A stretch of DNA of 64,000 nt from Pseudomonas palmensis (lineage in GTDB: Bacteria > Pseudomonadota > Gammaproteobacteria > Pseudomonadales > Pseudomonadaceae), in the NCBI RefSeq assembly GCF_017848315.1, contig NZ_JAFKEC010000002.1:1-64000 (forward strand). The letters are read 5' to 3'. How positions within the stretch are numbered: position 1 is the stretch's first letter; each line of letters opens with the position of its first letter. The notes beneath the pieces are model-generated. The model was not told where the DNA came from. It did not search any database and saw only the letters and a program-made list of their open reading frames with translations. The translations under genes were made by a program, and so were the position numbers. Below, one piece after another: positions 1-8,038 of the stretch.

Positions 1-123
1 GTCGGATGCAGAAGGGATGCACGAAAGGGGGTGTTTCAGACAAGGCGGATGAGAATGAGAAAAAGTACCGCGGGATGAGGAATTTTTTTTGCTGCATCAA
101 ACACTGCGCTGTGCAGGTCAAGA

Positions 124-143
124 GCCGGCCAGACAAGGCCGGC
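124..143. repeat. Short GGCCGGC hairpin, decayed REP-like element
   Basis: Arms GCCGGCC (124-130) and GGCCGGC (137-143) pair across a 6-base loop immediately downstream of the FecR gene that ends at 146. It resembles a degenerate copy of the type B palindromes near 9.6 and 17.4 kb. It may end transcription of the fecI-fecR unit. Bases 1-123 hold no convincing gene. Confidence 0.45.
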
Positions 144-145
144 GC

Positions 146-1096
146 CTACATCACCCGCACCCAGTACCGACCATGCCGCTCGATTCGCAAATCGAACGAG
201 CGCGCCAGCGCCGACAGCGCTGCATCACTGTCGGTCAACGAGAAGTTGCCCGACACACGCTGCTCTGCCAGCTGCGGCGCATAGGTCAGCAACCCCGGCC
301 GGTACCGCCCCAGCTCGTCGAGCAGATCACCCAGCCGCCAGTTCTCCACCACCAGTTGCCCCAGGCTCCACGCCGCCTGGGCCGCCGACGCCAGCTGCGG
401 GCTATCCACCCGCTGATCACTGAACCCGCACGCCTGCCCGCTCTCCAGGCGCTGCGCCTCCCCCAGCAAGGGGCTGACCCGCACCGCATGCTCGAACACC
501 TCGACCTCGCTGCGCCCGGCCTGCTGCGCCACGCTGAAGCGCGTGCCCAACGCCTGCACCACGCCCTGCGCGGTCTGCACCCGCAACGGCCGCTGCTGCA
601 CATCCTTGCCACTGGTAAGCAGGATGCGCCCGCGCACCAGCTGAATCAGCCGTTGCCGGCTGTCGAAGCGAATGTTCACCGCCGACGTCGTATCGAGCAC
701 CAGCTGGCTACCGTCGGCCAGGGTGACGCTGCGAATTTCACCCGTGCCACTGTGCACGTCCGCCAGCAACGCCTGCGCCGGAGTACTGCGGTAGCTGGCC
801 CAGCCACCCAGCCCCAGCCCGGTCGCCAGCAGCAGCCCCTTGACCACGCCGCGGCGGGTCAGGCCCTGGGCTTCGGCACGCTTGAAGGCATCGAACGCCA
901 GCCCACCCGGCACACTGGCCAGTTGCCCATGCAACTGCTCGACCCGGGCCCAGGCCCAGCCGTTCTGCGGGGCACTGTCCAACCATGCCCGCCAGGCCCG
1001 TTCCAGGCCGGGGCTGGCATCGCCGGCCATGCGCTGCACATGCCAGCGGGCGGCTTCCTTGAGCGCCTGGCGCTGCGCTTCGCGGTCGTTGCTCAT
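146..1096 (-). CDS. FecR-family anti-sigma/sigma regulator
   Basis: This 316-residue inner-membrane protein relays the state of an outer-membrane TonB receptor to its partner ECF sigma factor. The order seen is an N-terminal DUF4880-like cytoplasmic part (about 1-65, with WAWARVEQLHGQL), one membrane segment (about 84-101), a FecR periplasmic domain (about 105-210, with TGEIRSVTLADGS), and a C-terminal part (about 245-316) that in this family contacts the receptor signalling domain. The ATG at 1094-1096 is chosen because it overlaps the stop of the sigma gene (ATGA), the usual coupling of these pairs; an upstream in-frame ATG would run far into the sigma gene. No TonB receptor follows within the window, so the partner receptor probably lies beyond base 1. 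Confidence 0.9.
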   Translation of the reverse strand: MSNDREAQRQALKEAARWHVQRMAGDASPGLERAWRAWLDSAPQNGWAWARVEQLHGQLASVPGGLAFDAFKRAEAQGLTRRGVVKGLLLATGLGLGGWASYRSTPAQALLADVHSGTGEIRSVTLADGSQLVLDTTSAVNIRFDSRQRLIQLVRGRILLTSGKDVQQRPLRVQTAQGVVQALGTRFSVAQQAGRSEVEVFEHAVRVSPLLGEAQRLESGQACGFSDQRVDSPQLASAAQAAWSLGQLVVENWRLGDLLDELGRYRPGLLTYAPQLAEQRVSGNFSLTDSDAALSALARSFDLRIERHGRYWVRVM

Positions 1097-1623
1097 GGCT
1101 GCTCGTCGAAGGCGAGCAGCAGGCAGCGCTCGGTGGTCTTGTACATGTACTTCTTCACCGAACTGAGCGAAACGCCCAGCGCCGTGGCGATTTCGCCATA
1201 GGTCATGCCCAGCCAGTTGGCCATCAGGAACGCCTGGCGCGCCTTGGCGCCGCACCCGGCCAGCAGGCGGTCGACTTCGCGCAGGGTCTCGAGAATCAGC
1301 AGGCGCTCTTCCAGCGAGATCTCCTCGTACACCGGCTGGGCGGCCAGGGCCTCGAGGTAGGCCTGTTCAAGCTTCTGGCGCCGGAAGTGGTCGATCATCA
1401 CCCGCCGCGCCACGGTCGCCAGGTAGCTGCGCGGCTCGCGCAGCAGGCGCACCAGCTCCAGCGACTCGGACGAGGCGAGGATGCGCACGAAGGTGTCCTG
1501 CATCAGGTCGGCGGCGCGCTGCGGGCAGCTCAGGCGCCTGCGCAGCCAGTGCTGCAACCACAGGTGATGGTGCTGGTAGAGCTGGCCGACTTCGGCGTTG
1601 GCGGGTGAGGTGGGGGCGCTCAT
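1093..1623 (-). CDS. ECF sigma factor, FecI type
   Basis: A 176-residue sigma-70 family protein of the iron-starvation (FecI) class. Region 2 spans about residues 12-78 (QHWLRRRLSCPQRAADLMQD, then a helix ending RRVMIDHFRR). Region 4 spans about 110-160, with the helix-turn-helix GMTYGEIATALGVSLSSVKK. It should direct polymerase to a receptor gene after FecR signalling. It is the first gene of a two-gene unit with the FecR at 146-1096, overlapping by 4 bases. A Fur-box-like sequence lies just upstream at 1649-1667, which fits iron repression. The class is clear; the signal and target gene cannot be told from the window. Confidence 0.92.
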   Translation of the reverse strand: MSAPTSPANAEVGQLYQHHHLWLQHWLRRRLSCPQRAADLMQDTFVRILASSESLELVRLLREPRSYLATVARRVMIDHFRRQKLEQAYLEALAAQPVYEEISLEERLLILETLREVDRLLAGCGAKARQAFLMANWLGMTYGEIATALGVSLSSVKKYMYKTTERCLLLAFDEQP

Positions 1624-1648
1624 CCTGGCGACTTCCGAGAAAAAGGAT

Positions 1649-1667
1649 GCAGATGATAAGCATTCCC
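1649..1667 (-). promoter_or_regulatory. Candidate Fur box upstream of the fecI-like gene
   Basis: The 19-mer GCAGATGATAAGCATTCCC matches the classical GATAATGATAATCATTATC consensus at 13 of 19 positions (own count), including 9 of 10 in the central GATAATCATT. It lies 25 bases upstream of the sigma-factor ATG. Seen: the match. Inference: iron repression of the fecI-fecR unit. Confidence 0.5.
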
Positions 1668-1708
1668 AAGAATGTTAGGAAGAGGGCAGGTGAAATAGCG
1701 CTGGGCGC

Positions 1709-1792
1709 ATCGCGGGTCAAGCCCGCTCCCACGGGGTCTGCACCGTCCTGCAAGGCAGCGGTTTGGCTGTGGGAGCGGGCTTGCCCCGCGAA
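1709..1792. repeat. REP element pair, type A
   Basis: Two inverted arms, TCGCGGGTCAAGCCCGCTCC (from 1710) and its near complement ending TTGCCCCGCGA (1769-1791), enclose about 36 bases. The same unit recurs at 13446, 29364, 35289 and 51482. It is an intergenic REP-type palindrome of the Pseudomonas kind, here between the porin 3' end and the fecI-like promoter. Confidence 0.85.
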
Positions 1793-1818
1793 AGGGCCGC
1801 CACGCGGCCCCTCGACGA

Positions 1819-3075
1819 TTACCACAACGCCAGCGTATACCCCACGATCAAGCGGTTCTCGTCGATATCGCTGGTCAACCCGCCACTGGAACGGAACGTC
1901 GCATTGCGCAATCGCACGCTCACGTTCTTCAGCGGCCCGCTCTGCACCACATAGGCAATGTCGGTGTCGCGCTCCCATTCCTTGCCGCCGCTCACCGTCG
2001 CGGTCTGGATATGGCTGCCATTCACATAACGGGTCATGAAGCTCAGCCCCGACAGCCCCAGCGCGGCGAAGTTGTAGTCGTAGCGCGCCTGCCACGCATC
2101 GGTTTCGGCCTTGGTGAAGACATTCACCGTCACCAGGTTGACCGAGTACGGGTCCAGCCCCGGGTAGGCGAAGTCGCCGTCCCCCGAGAGGTTCTGGTAG
2201 CCCAGGCCGAATTTGTGCGCGCCCACGCCCAGGGTCAGCATGCCGTTGAAGAAGCGGTTGTCGATGCGCCCGCCGTCCACCCGCGCAGCGGAACGCAGGT
2301 TGGCGCTGCCTTGTTCGCGGGTGTCGAAGTAGCGCAGGTCGCTGCGCAGGCTCACGCCTTCGGCCAGCGGCAGGTCATGCACCAGCCCGGCGTAGTGCTG
2401 GCGGTAGAGGTCGTGCATCTGTGCGTAGTAGTAGCTCAGCGCCAGGTTGGGGCGCAGTGCGTAGGTGCCGCCTGCCAGGTCCAGGTGGCTGCTCTGGACA
2501 CCGGCATAGCTCATCTGGTCGTTGCTCGAGGAGTCGCGCAGGTTCTGTTTTTCCAGGCGGCCCACGTTCAGGGTCAGGCCGTCGATGTCCTGCGAGGTCA
2601 GCAGGCTGCCGTTGTAGGTCGAGGGCAGCAGGCGCACGTCGTTGATCGAGGCAACCGGCAAGGTGGGCTGCAAGGTGCCGAGCTTGAGCACGCTCTTGCC
2701 CAGGCGCAGCTTGGCGGTCAGGCCCAGTTCGCTGTAGTCGTGCGCCGGCTCCTGGCTGGCGCCGAACGGCAGCAGGCCGGTGCCCCGGTGCGCCTTGCTG
2801 GAGTCGAGCTTCAGGCCCAGCTCGCCCAGCGCATCCAGGCCAACGCCCAGGGTGCCTTCGGTGTAACCCGATTCCATGCGCAGGATGAAGCCCTGGGCCC
2901 ACTCCCGCGCCTGGCTCTGGGGCGCGGCGTGCTGGCGAAAGTCGCGGCTGAAATAGAAGTTGCGGGCCTCCAGGCTGGCCTTGCTGTCCTGGATGAAATC
3001 GGCCTGCACAAGTAACGGCGCAAGCGCGGCGCACAGGCCGGCGCTGGCCGTCAGGGGACGGCGGGAAAACGACAT
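1819..3075 (-). CDS. OprD-family outer-membrane porin
   Basis: A 418-residue substrate-specific porin of the OprD family, which takes up amino acids, organic acids or aromatic compounds. The mature N-terminus after the signal peptide (cleavage near VQADF) carries the family's opening pattern FIQDSKASLEARNFYFSRDF, and the body has the alternating strand/turn pattern of an 18-strand barrel, ending in a short aromatic tail (GYTLALW). The ATG at 3073-3075 is preferred over one 54 bases upstream: it begins a normal signal peptide and has an AAAGG ribosome site. No catabolic operon is attached, so the substrate cannot be assigned. The REP pair at 1709-1792 lies downstream. Confidence 0.88.
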   Translation of the reverse strand: MSFSRRPLTASAGLCAALAPLLVQADFIQDSKASLEARNFYFSRDFRQHAAPQSQAREWAQGFILRMESGYTEGTLGVGLDALGELGLKLDSSKAHRGTGLLPFGASQEPAHDYSELGLTAKLRLGKSVLKLGTLQPTLPVASINDVRLLPSTYNGSLLTSQDIDGLTLNVGRLEKQNLRDSSSNDQMSYAGVQSSHLDLAGGTYALRPNLALSYYYAQMHDLYRQHYAGLVHDLPLAEGVSLRSDLRYFDTREQGSANLRSAARVDGGRIDNRFFNGMLTLGVGAHKFGLGYQNLSGDGDFAYPGLDPYSVNLVTVNVFTKAETDAWQARYDYNFAALGLSGLSFMTRYVNGSHIQTATVSGGKEWERDTDIAYVVQSGPLKNVSVRLRNATFRSSGGLTSDIDENRLIVGYTLALW

Positions 3076-3247
3076 GCAATCTACCTTTTGTTGTTGTTCT
3101 GGCGGCAGCCGCTGCTGCGGTGCGGGCATATAATTAACATATTATCTTTTTGCCCCGAAAGCCTTTGCAGGCTTGCGAGCGAAAAAAGTTAACGTGTTAA
3201 CGTTATGCCCGTTGCCAGGTAGGTTGCCTGTTGCTGCGCCGGCGCGC

Positions 3248-3775
3248 TCAGCGCCCCGGCCACATGCTGCGCAACACGCCATCGCGGCGGACAAAACCGT
3301 GCACCAGTGCGGCGGCGATATGCACCAGCACGGTGGCAAACAGCAGGTACGCCAGCCAGCCGTGCAGGGCGCGCAGCAGGGCGTACAGGCGCAGGTCGTG
3401 GGGCGCGATGGCCGGCAGTTGCCACGGCAGCGGGTAGCCACCGGCCGATTGCATGCCCCAGCCGATCAGCGGCATGCCCAGCATCAACCCGTACAGCAGC
3501 AGGTGCGAAGCCTTGGCGGCCCACTGCTGCAGGCGTGGCAGGTCGCTGGGCAGGGGCGGGGTGGCGTAACGCAGGCGTGTGGCGATGCGCAGCACCACCA
3601 GCACCAGCAGGGCCAGGCCGATGGCCTTGTGCAGGCTGACCAGCCAGGGGTGGCGGGGCGAGAGGTCGGCGACCATGCTCACGCCGACAAACAGCATCGT
3701 CAGGATCAACACGGCCATCAGCCAGTGCAGCAGGCGCGCCAACGGGTGGAAGCGGGTGGACGGGTGCAGGTTCAT
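3248..3775 (-). CDS. Cytochrome b561 family protein
   Basis: A 175-residue four-helix membrane protein of the bacterial b561 family, which binds two b hemes and passes electrons between quinol and periplasmic acceptors. Heme-ligand histidines are seen in the expected places: LLHWLM in helix 1, SLHKAIG before helix 2, and LHGW and LVHIAA in the C-terminal half. It overlaps the upstream catalase-like gene by 4 bases (ATGA at 3772-3775), so the two are translationally coupled. This suggests b561 supplies electrons to, or works beside, the exported heme protein. Expression is probably from the divergent ECF promoter at 4848-4872. Confidence 0.9.
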   Translation of the reverse strand: MNLHPSTRFHPLARLLHWLMAVLILTMLFVGVSMVADLSPRHPWLVSLHKAIGLALLVLVVLRIATRLRYATPPLPSDLPRLQQWAAKASHLLLYGLMLGMPLIGWGMQSAGGYPLPWQLPAIAPHDLRLYALLRALHGWLAYLLFATVLVHIAAALVHGFVRRDGVLRSMWPGR

Positions 3776-4815
3776 GGGTGGGCCCCCAGGGCGGTTTCGC
3801 GGCTGCGCCGGTTGAAGGATTCGGCATAGGCGGCCGAGCGGGCGGCCAGGATCGGGTCGGCCGAGGCCTGGATGCCGTCGGGCAGTATCAGCGGGTCGAA
3901 GTTCAGGTCACGGCATTCGCCCTGCTCGGGCGCATCGACGTGATCGATCACCAGGGTGCCGGCATCGACCTGCTGGCGGGTGACGGGCCAGGGGCGCGCG
4001 GGGTCGTCCACCGGGTCGTCGGCGCCGGCCAGGGTCAGGCGCAGGGTCCAGCGCAGCGGGCCCTTGGCCAGGCGTTGCTGCAGGTCGTGCTGAAGGAAGT
4101 TCCTGTCGTCGACCTGGGCTGGCAACGGGGCGAAGTCGCTGTGCGGCTGCAGGCTCCAGCGCACGTACTGCACCTTGCCCGCCGCATCCACCAGGCGAAA
4201 CGCGTTGATGCTGTTGAAGGCCGAGCTGGCAAAGCTGTCAGAAGGCTTGTAGTCCCTGGCCCACTGGCGGAAGGCGGCGCTTTCGGGATGCCTGGCGAAA
4301 AACGCCTGCAGGGCCGCCGGGTCCGGCTTGCCGGTGGCCGGGTCGGGCGTCGAGGCCAGCACCTGTTCGTAGAACCCTGCGGCATCGCTGACGGCCAGCA
4401 CTGGCGGGGTGTTCATGCCGGTACGCCAGCGCTGACCGTCGTCGCTGCTGAACTGCAGCGCGAGGCTGCGGGTGGCGACACTGGCGTCGGCGCTGAACGG
4501 GTTGGCGCCGCCGATGGCGAAACGTCCGATCACCGGCACTCTGGATTGGCTGAACACCCGGGCCCGCGACCAACTGGCAGCCTGGCCGCTGCTGTCGAAA
4601 TAGCCGCTCACGCACAGGCCCTTGGCGTGGTTCTTTCGATAGCCGGGGTAGTGCCCGGCCTGGGCCTCGAAGGTGTCGATGATACGTTGCGGGGTCAGGC
4701 GCTGCGGGCCGATCCAGCCGGCAGCGTAGGCAAAGCTTGCGCCCAGGGCGGCGATACCCAGGCCGATGACGGCCAGGCGCAGGGTGCGGGCGCGACCGTT
4801 TAACGGAGTGCTCAT
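3772..4815 (-). CDS. Catalase-related peroxidase (SrpA-like), exported
   Basis: A 347-residue small catalase-like heme protein. An N-terminal membrane/signal segment (about residues 13-32) indicates periplasmic location. Catalase features are visible: the distal histidine motif YRKNHAKGLCVSGYF near residue 60, the NPFSAD stretch, and the C-terminal proximal-ligand pattern RSAAYAESFNRR near residue 330. It is far shorter than mono-functional catalases, as usual for this subfamily, whose members tend to act as peroxidases. The ATG at 4813-4815 is chosen because it starts the hydrophobic leader; an earlier ATG would overlap the promoter. It is co-transcribed with cytochrome b561 and divergent from an ECF sigma gene. 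Confidence 0.85.
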   Translation of the reverse strand: MSTPLNGRARTLRLAVIGLGIAALGASFAYAAGWIGPQRLTPQRIIDTFEAQAGHYPGYRKNHAKGLCVSGYFDSSGQAASWSRARVFSQSRVPVIGRFAIGGANPFSADASVATRSLALQFSSDDGQRWRTGMNTPPVLAVSDAAGFYEQVLASTPDPATGKPDPAALQAFFARHPESAAFRQWARDYKPSDSFASSAFNSINAFRLVDAAGKVQYVRWSLQPHSDFAPLPAQVDDRNFLQHDLQQRLAKGPLRWTLRLTLAGADDPVDDPARPWPVTRQQVDAGTLVIDHVDAPEQGECRDLNFDPLILPDGIQASADPILAARSAAYAESFNRRSRETALGAHP

Positions 4816-4847
4816 GGCGGCGATCCGGTCAGTGAATGAGCCGGTAC

Positions 4848-4872
4848 GACGCACCGCACCAGGTTTTATTCC
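4848..4872 (-). promoter_or_regulatory. Candidate ECF promoter for the catalase-like/b561 operon
   Basis: Read on the minus strand: GGAATAAA (4872-4865), 12 bases, then GCGTC (4852-4848), about 33 bases before the catalase-like ATG. The identical pattern with identical spacing faces the other way at 4882-4906. The pairing argues for recognition by the ECF sigma encoded at 4947. Confidence 0.65.
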
Positions 4873-4881
4873 ACGCCGGCG

Positions 4882-4906
4882 GGAATAAATTTCGGCGGCG
4901 AGCGTC
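4882..4906 (+). promoter_or_regulatory. Candidate autoregulatory ECF promoter
   Basis: GGAATAAA (4882-4889), 12 bases, GCGTC (4902-4906), 40 bases before the ECF sigma ATG. It mirrors the element at 4848-4872, and together they form a divergent promoter pair sharing a palindromic centre, TTTATTCC...GGAATAAA. Autoregulation is inferred. Confidence 0.65.
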
Positions 4907-4946
4907 TGCCTCGTACACTGACTGCCAGCCGCCCAGAACCCCGACC

Positions 4947-5456
4947 ATGAACGATCTTGATGACGACCAGTTGCGCGACATGCTCCAGCGCCTGCGCCGC
5001 TTTGCCTTGTGGCTGACCCGCGAGGCCAGCAGCGCCGACGACCTGGTGCAGGCCACGGTGGAGCGCGCCCTGAGCCGGCGCGGCCAGCAGCGTGGCGATG
5101 ACAGCCTGCGCGCCTGGCTGTTCGCGATCCTGTACCGGCTGTTCATCGACGCCAAGCGCCGCGAGCGCCGGCATGCACGCTGGCTGGCGTGGTTCGGGCG
5201 CGACGAGGCGGTGGGCAGCAGCACCGAGGATATCGTGCTCGCCGAGTCGGGCCTGGCCGCATTCGCGCGCCTGCCCACCGAGCAACGGGCGCTGTTGCTG
5301 CTGGTGAGTGTCGAGGGCCTGAGCTACAAGGAGGCCGCCCAGGCCCTGGACGTGCCCATCGGCACGGTGATGTCGCGCCTGTCGCGGGCGCGTGCGGCAA
5401 TGCGAGAACTGGCCGAGGGCAATACGCCGCCCCCGGCATTGCGGAGGTTGAAATGA
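4947..5456 (+). CDS. ECF sigma factor
   Basis: A 169-residue ECF sigma factor. Region 2 runs about residues 8-75 (LRRFALWLTREASSADDLVQ, then AWLFAILYRLFIDAKRR). Region 4 covers about 105-155, with LSYKEAAQALDVPIGTVMSR as the helix-turn-helix. The ATG at 4947 is chosen because it begins at the region 2 helix and lies downstream of the candidate promoter; an earlier in-frame ATG would put the promoter inside the coding region. It overlaps the following anti-sigma gene by 4 bases. Probable regulon: itself and the divergent catalase-like/b561 pair, suggesting a response to oxidative stress or a related reactive species. Confidence 0.92.
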   Translation: MNDLDDDQLRDMLQRLRRFALWLTREASSADDLVQATVERALSRRGQQRGDDSLRAWLFAILYRLFIDAKRRERRHARWLAWFGRDEAVGSSTEDIVLAESGLAAFARLPTEQRALLLLVSVEGLSYKEAAQALDVPIGTVMSRLSRARAAMRELAEGNTPPPALRRLK

Positions 5457-6205
5457 GCCGGCTGATCCCGTCCGAAGACGAGTTGCACGCCTATGTCGAC
5501 GAACGCCTCGAGACGGCGCGCCGCCGCGAGGTGGAACTGTACCTGGCAGCCCACCCCGAGCAGGCGGCGCGGGTCGAGGGCTGGCGCGCCGATGCACGCC
5601 TGCTGCGCACCGCCCTGGCCGGGCTGGCCGAGCAGCCCGCGAACCCGCGGCTCGACCCGGCAGCCGTGCGCCGCGCCGTGCGCCAGCGCCATCGCCGCCA
5701 ATGGGCCAGCGCGGCGATGCTGCTGGTGGCACTGGGCATCGGTGGCCTGGGCGGCTGGCAGGCGCGCGAGTCGAGCCTGCAGGCGGGCCTTGCACCGATG
5801 GCCGATGCCGTGCAGGCGCACCGCCTGTTTGCCCAGTCGGGCACATTGGACCTGAACGTGCAGCGGCCGGGGCAATTGCAGGCCTGGCTGGGCGAGCACT
5901 TTGCCCAGGCAGGGCAGTTGCCGGACCTCTCGGCCTATGGCTTCACGCCGGTGGGCGCGCGGTTGCTCAGCAACGAGCAGGGGCCGGCGGCGCTGCTGCT
6001 GTTTCAGGATGCCAGCGGCGAGCGGGTCAGCCTGTTCCTGCGCTCGCCCGGCGAGCACTATGCGCGCATGCCCAGTGGCGAGCGGGTGGACGGCGAGTTG
6101 CAGGCCCGCTACTGGTCGCAGGGCGCCTACAACTACGCGCTGGTCAGCCCGGCAGCAGAGCCGCGTGCCGCGCAGTTGCGCCAGGCACTGGGGATTGCCC
6201 TGTAG
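5453..6205 (+). CDS. Membrane anti-sigma factor
   Basis: A 250-residue protein coupled to the ECF sigma gene by an ATGA overlap (5453-5456). The N-terminal cytoplasmic part (about 1-75) has the anti-sigma pattern DELHAYVDERLETARRREVE. One membrane helix follows (about residues 84-102, AAMLLVALGIGGLGGW), then a periplasmic domain of about 145 residues. No cysteine pair of the zinc-binding ZAS type is visible, so this is not a classical redox-zinc anti-sigma. The last 62 bases overlap the 3' end of the opposing LysR gene. The role is inferred from position and architecture. Confidence 0.85.
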   Translation: MSRLIPSEDELHAYVDERLETARRREVELYLAAHPEQAARVEGWRADARLLRTALAGLAEQPANPRLDPAAVRRAVRQRHRRQWASAAMLLVALGIGGLGGWQARESSLQAGLAPMADAVQAHRLFAQSGTLDLNVQRPGQLQAWLGEHFAQAGQLPDLSAYGFTPVGARLLSNEQGPAALLLFQDASGERVSLFLRSPGEHYARMPSGERVDGELQARYWSQGAYNYALVSPAAEPRAAQLRQALGIAL

Positions 6206-7082
6206 CCGGTGCGAACAGGTCCATGAAGTGGCGTGCCTGCGGGGTGCTCTGCACCCCCGGGCACACCATGTACAGGCCCAGCGGCGGGGTGTCGTGCAGG
6301 GCACAGAAGTGCACGCCGTCCTGGCGGTTGGCCCGCGCCGCCGCCTGCGGCACCAGGGCCACGCCGAACCCGCAGCCCACCAGGCTGACCAGTGTCTGCA
6401 TCTGCGCCGCCTGCTGGCTGATGCGCGGGGTGAAGCCGGCGCGTTCGCACAGGCTCAGCATCTGCTGGTGAAAGCCGCTGCCCAGGGCCGGCGGGGTGAA
6501 CACGAAATCTTCGTCTGCGGCCTCGCCCAGGTGCACCGGGCCACCGTGGGCCAGTCGGTGCCCGGCAGGCACCGCCAGCAGCAGCGGCTCGTCGAGGATC
6601 AGCCGGCTGTGCAGGCGCTCGCTCAGCCCCGGCAACTGGCGCATGAAGGCCACGTCCAGTTCACCACCCAGCACGCCCTCGGCCAGTTGCGCCGAGGGTT
6701 GCTGCTGCAGGCTCAGGCGCACCTTGGGCCACTGCGCGCGAAACCGGCGCAGGGCCTCGAGCAGCGGCGGGTAGCCGGCCAGTGCCAGGCTGCCGATGCG
6801 CAGGTGCCCGCTGACCCCGTCGGCCACCTCGCGGGCGTGTTCGGCGCCCTGGTCCAGCAGGCTCAGGGTGGCGCGCGCGGTCTCGACGAAGGCCTGGCCG
6901 GCGCCGGTCAGGCACACCCCGCGCGAGTGACGGACCAGCAGCGTGCAACCGAGCTTCTGTTCCAGCCGCGCAATCGCCTGGCTCAGCGGTGGCTGGGCCA
7001 TGTGCAGGCGTTCGGCGGCGCGGTGGATGTGCAGTTCTTCGGCAACGACGATGAACTGGCGTAACAGGCGGGTCTCGATCAT
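6144..7082 (-). CDS. LysR-family transcriptional regulator
   Basis: A 312-residue LysR regulator with an N-terminal winged helix-turn-helix (about residues 1-60; HIHRAAERLHMAQPPLSQAIARLEQKLG is the recognition region, with the common FVVAEELHIHRAA entry) and a C-terminal co-inducer domain. It is divergent from the SDR gene at 7196. The 113-base gap contains an inverted repeat at 7118-7138 of the LysR-box type, so the SDR gene is the likely target. Its 3' end runs 62 bases into the opposing anti-sigma gene, giving a convergent overlap. Confidence 0.92.
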   Translation of the reverse strand: MIETRLLRQFIVVAEELHIHRAAERLHMAQPPLSQAIARLEQKLGCTLLVRHSRGVCLTGAGQAFVETARATLSLLDQGAEHAREVADGVSGHLRIGSLALAGYPPLLEALRRFRAQWPKVRLSLQQQPSAQLAEGVLGGELDVAFMRQLPGLSERLHSRLILDEPLLLAVPAGHRLAHGGPVHLGEAADEDFVFTPPALGSGFHQQMLSLCERAGFTPRISQQAAQMQTLVSLVGCGFGVALVPQAAARANRQDGVHFCALHDTPPLGLYMVCPGVQSTPQARHFMDLFAPATGQSPVPGATARHAALLPG

Positions 7083-7117
7083 GGCGGCGTCCCTGGCGCG
7101 GTGCGATATCTGACGGG

Positions 7118-7138
7118 TATCGGAACCGGCCTTCGATA
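7118..7138. promoter_or_regulatory. Candidate LysR-type operator
   Basis: TATCG, 11 bases, CGATA (7118-7138) in the gap between divergent LysR and SDR genes. Dyads with about this spacing are typical LysR regulator sites. Binding is inferred from location. Confidence 0.5.
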
Positions 7139-7195
7139 GTATTCAACTTTGCGCGGCGCGCTCGATAGGCTCGACGACTTTACAGGAGAGCGCCC

Positions 7196-8038
7196 ATGAA
7201 CTTCACCCATCGCACCTTTCTCGTCACCGGCGCCGCCCGCGGCCTGGGGCTTGCCTACGCCAGGGCCCTGGCCGAACGCGGCGCGCGGGTGGTCATTACC
7301 GACCGCGGCGCCGACCGCGCCGGCTGTGGCACCGACCCCGGCCCGGTCGAACAGGCGGCCCAGGCCCTGCGGGCGGCGGGGCACCAGGTACTCGGGCGCT
7401 GCGCCGAGCTGGCCGATGAATCGGCCTGTGAGGCGCTGGTGGCACGCACTGTGGAGCAGTTCGGCGGCCTCGACGGGGTGATCCACAACGCCGGCTGGGT
7501 GGGGTACCAGCCGATCGAGCAGGTGGATGCAGGCTTTGTCGAGCGCGCCCTGGCGATCAACGTGCAGGCGCCCTTGTGGCTGTGCAAGCACGCCTGGCCG
7601 CACCTGAAGGCCAGCGCCGCGCCGCGGGTGGTACTGACGAGCTCCGACCGGGCCATGTATGCGTGCTACGCGCAGACCGGGCTGGCGGCCTATGCCGCCG
7701 GCAAGATGGCGCAGCTGGGCATCATGAATGCCTTGAGCGAAGAGGGCGCCGCACACGGCATTCTGGTCAACGCGGTTTCGCCGGTGGCGCGCACGCGCAT
7801 GTGGGGCGAGGAGGGCGAGCCGGATGACCTCAAGCCCGAGTGGGTGGTGCCGGGGGTGGTGTACCTGGTGTCGGACGCATGCCAGGTGACGGGGCAGGTG
7901 CTGCGCGCCAGCAACGGGCAGTTCGTGGCCACGCGCTTCGAGGAGCAGACGGGGGTCACCTACCCGAGGGATCTGCGCGGGGTCGAGGCGCAGCGGCCCG
8001 AGCAGGTGGCACAGTGCTGGGCGGCGCACGGAATCTGA
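7196..8038 (+). CDS. Short-chain dehydrogenase/reductase (SDR)
   Basis: A 280-residue NAD(P)-dependent oxidoreductase. The Rossmann nucleotide motif TGAARGLGLAYA lies near residue 11, the NAG motif (VIHNAGWVG) near 99, the catalytic serine in VVLTSSDRA, and the YxxxK pair in AAYAAGKMA near residue 165. The layout resembles multifunctional-enzyme-type or bile-acid/hydroxyacyl SDRs, but the substrate cannot be called. A strong AGGAG ribosome site precedes the ATG. It is divergent from a LysR regulator that probably controls it. Confidence 0.9.
   Translation: MNFTHRTFLVTGAARGLGLAYARALAERGARVVITDRGADRAGCGTDPGPVEQAAQALRAAGHQVLGRCAELADESACEALVARTVEQFGGLDGVIHNAGWVGYQPIEQVDAGFVERALAINVQAPLWLCKHAWPHLKASAAPRVVLTSSDRAMYACYAQTGLAAYAAGKMAQLGIMNALSEEGAAHGILVNAVSPVARTRMWGEEGEPDDLKPEWVVPGVVYLVSDACQVTGQVLRASNGQFVATRFEEQTGVTYPRDLRGVEAQRPEQVAQCWAAHGI

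Noticed and set aside
6..284. Plus-strand frame at the left edge
   Set aside because: It runs into the antisense of the FecR gene and has no recognisable content.
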